A stretch of DNA of 15,479 bases, taken from the NCBI GenBank assembly GCA_902796705.1, contig CADBQF010000413.1, forward strand, positions 1 to 15,479, written 5' to 3'. The position numbers were made by a program, and so were the translations under genes. Each line of letters begins with the position of its first letter. Positions within the stretch are counted from its first letter, which is position 1. The notes below the pieces were generated by a model that saw nothing but the letters and a program-made list of their open reading frames with translations, was not told the origin of the DNA and ran no database searches. Source of the stretch: Ruminococcus flavefaciens (GTDB taxonomy: Bacteria; Bacillota; Clostridia; Oscillospirales; Ruminococcaceae). Positions 14,626-15,479 of this stretch are shown one piece after another.

Positions 14626-15363
14626 ATGAAAATAACAGCTATTGCTGCCGCTGCCGTTACAGCTCTTTCAATGCCGTGTGCATCTGTATCAGCGGCCGAC
14701 AATACAAAGATAGGCTATGGTCAGGGTACGGCTGTAGATGAAAAGAACCGCCCGTCTGATGCTGTTTCATTCAATGAACGCTACAGTGATTTGGGAGCGT
14801 GTGCTTTGTCCTCTGACGAAAAGAGGATAATCATCACTTTCGATCAGGGTTATGAAAACGGCTTTACCGATGATATCCTCGATACACTGAAAGAGAAGAA
14901 CGTCAGTGCGGTATTTTTTCTCACCGGAGACTATGCAAAGCGTGAACCGGAACTCGTCCGCAGAATGATCGCAGAAGGTCACGTTCTCGGAAATCACGGA
15001 ATGACTCATGCAAGTCTTCCCACGCTTTCAGAAGATGAAGCAAAGGAAGAAATAATGTCGCTCCACAACTATGTCATGAACAATTACGGCTACCAGATGC
15101 AGTTTTTCCGCTGTCCGTGCGGAGAGTATTCCGATCAGGCACTTGAAACAGCAAAGGACTGCGGATATACTACGGTTTTCTGGAGCTGTGCCTATGTTGA
15201 CTGGAAGACCGATGCTCAGCCGTCACCTGATGAGAGCCTGAAAAAGCTGACCGATGCCGCACACGGCGGAGAGATACTTCTCCTGCACTCCGTATCTGCG
15301 ACAAATGCACAGATACTCGGTGATCTGATAGACGGATTCAGGGCGAAAGGGTTCATCGTCTGA
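14626..15363 (+). CDS. pdaA: Secreted PdaA-type polysaccharide deacetylase
   Basis: The 245-aa protein carries a signal peptide (hydrophobic alanine-rich 1-23, cleavage near SVSA|AD) and one NodB-type deacetylase domain (~66-245). The catalytic motifs are visible: TFDQGYENG (71-79; D73 as catalytic base), NHGMTH (metal-binding H124 and H128), FRCPCGEYS (161-169), FWSCAYVDW (185-193) and LLLHS (218-222). The TFD-x-GYENG and WS-x-A-x-x-DW signatures point to the PdaA subgroup, which removes the acetyl group from N-acetylmuramic acid on the way to muramic delta-lactam in Bacillus spore cortex. The usual TFDNG is TFDQG here, and RPPRG is RCPCG. It acts outside the membrane on peptidoglycan. AGGAAA lies 8 nt before the ATG. 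A role in sporulation cannot be judged from this window. Confidence 0.88.
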   Translation: MKITAIAAAAVTALSMPCASVSAADNTKIGYGQGTAVDEKNRPSDAVSFNERYSDLGACALSSDEKRIIITFDQGYENGFTDDILDTLKEKNVSAVFFLTGDYAKREPELVRRMIAEGHVLGNHGMTHASLPTLSEDEAKEEIMSLHNYVMNNYGYQMQFFRCPCGEYSDQALETAKDCGYTTVFWSCAYVDWKTDAQPSPDESLKKLTDAAHGGEILLLHSVSATNAQILGDLIDGFRAKGFIV

Positions 15364-15389
15364 AAAAATCCCATGCAAGGAGGATAACG

Positions 15390-15479
15390 ATCCGTGATTT
15401 AAAATGGGGGACACGTCCGGAAGCTGAAGCCAGCTTCACCGCTTTGTCCGTTGACAGTCTTTACAGACGGCGGAGTCTG
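15390..15479 (+). CDS. Unidentified open frame at window end, start unclear
   Basis: A perfect AAGGAGG (15377-15383) follows the deacetylase stop codon by 13 nt. The frame open from there to the window edge reads IRDLKWGTRPEAEASFTALS and then VDSLYRRRSL, and it looks protein-like. No ATG, GTG or TTG lies in this frame near the ribosome site; the codon at the normal distance (6 nt) is ATC at 15390. The in-frame options ATA and ACG are closer. The GTG at 15394 is in another frame and meets TAA after two codons. Either a rare AUC start or a base error is involved. I do not recognise the product. It would be the second gene of an operon with pdaA. Confidence 0.35.
   Translation, partial: MRDLKWGTRPEAEASFTALSVDSLYRRRSL

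Noticed and set aside
1..15479. CRISPR array, tRNA, rRNA, integrase or transposase gene
   Set aside because: No regularly spaced direct repeats, cloverleaf or rRNA signatures, or recombinase motifs were seen on either strand.

Overview
The window looks like a chromosomal segment from a Gram-positive gut or rumen Clostridia, most plausibly Ruminococcus or a close Oscillospiraceae relative. The clues are strong AGGAGG ribosome sites, an IreB-family protein, a lipoprotein with 'DLNNDGxPEL' repeats of a kind common in ruminococci, and a PdaA-type deacetylase. The genus is inference; no rRNA or other marker is present.

Layout. Positions 2-79 are the 3' end of a rubredoxin-domain gene, followed by a half copy of a palindromic repeat and a hairpin terminator. 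From about 235 to 10812 lies an AT-rich accessory cassette. It holds one three-gene operon read right to left: a 1097-aa protein of unknown family (10543-7250), a 1718-aa DEAH helicase with a C-terminal DUF1998/MZB zinc domain (7253-2097), and a 606-aa NERD-nuclease/UvrD-like helicase (2094-274). A near-consensus promoter (TTGAAA-17-TATAAT) sits at 10643-10615, and the gene junctions are a 4-nt overlap and a 2-nt gap. The cassette is bounded by perfect 20-bp inverted repeats (235-254 and 10742-10761). A third copy at 10794-10812 pairs with the second to form a 69-bp MITE-like element.

Right of the cassette is GC-richer core DNA. radA and a lipoprotein gene form a minus-strand operon with a consensus promoter. 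ireB lies alone on the plus strand with its own promoter and terminator. Two tiny minus-strand ORFs (60 and 23 codons) encode related basic/hydrophobic peptides behind a perfect palindrome. A pdaA-like secreted deacetylase follows, and then the start of an unidentified reading frame that has a strong Shine-Dalgarno but no ordinary start codon.

How the genes may work together. Two large nucleic-acid motor proteins, a PD-(D/E)xK-type NERD nuclease and a large beta-rich protein in one tightly coupled, horizontally acquired operon suggest an anti-phage or anti-plasmid defence system. The order 'large unknown protein, then DruE-like helicase' resembles Druantia type III (DruH-DruE); the added NERD-helicase would be a third component. 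The defence role is inferred from domains and context. A family of long palindromes, two of them full and one half, is spread through the window, and one has an arm that mirrors the 3' coding end of radA.
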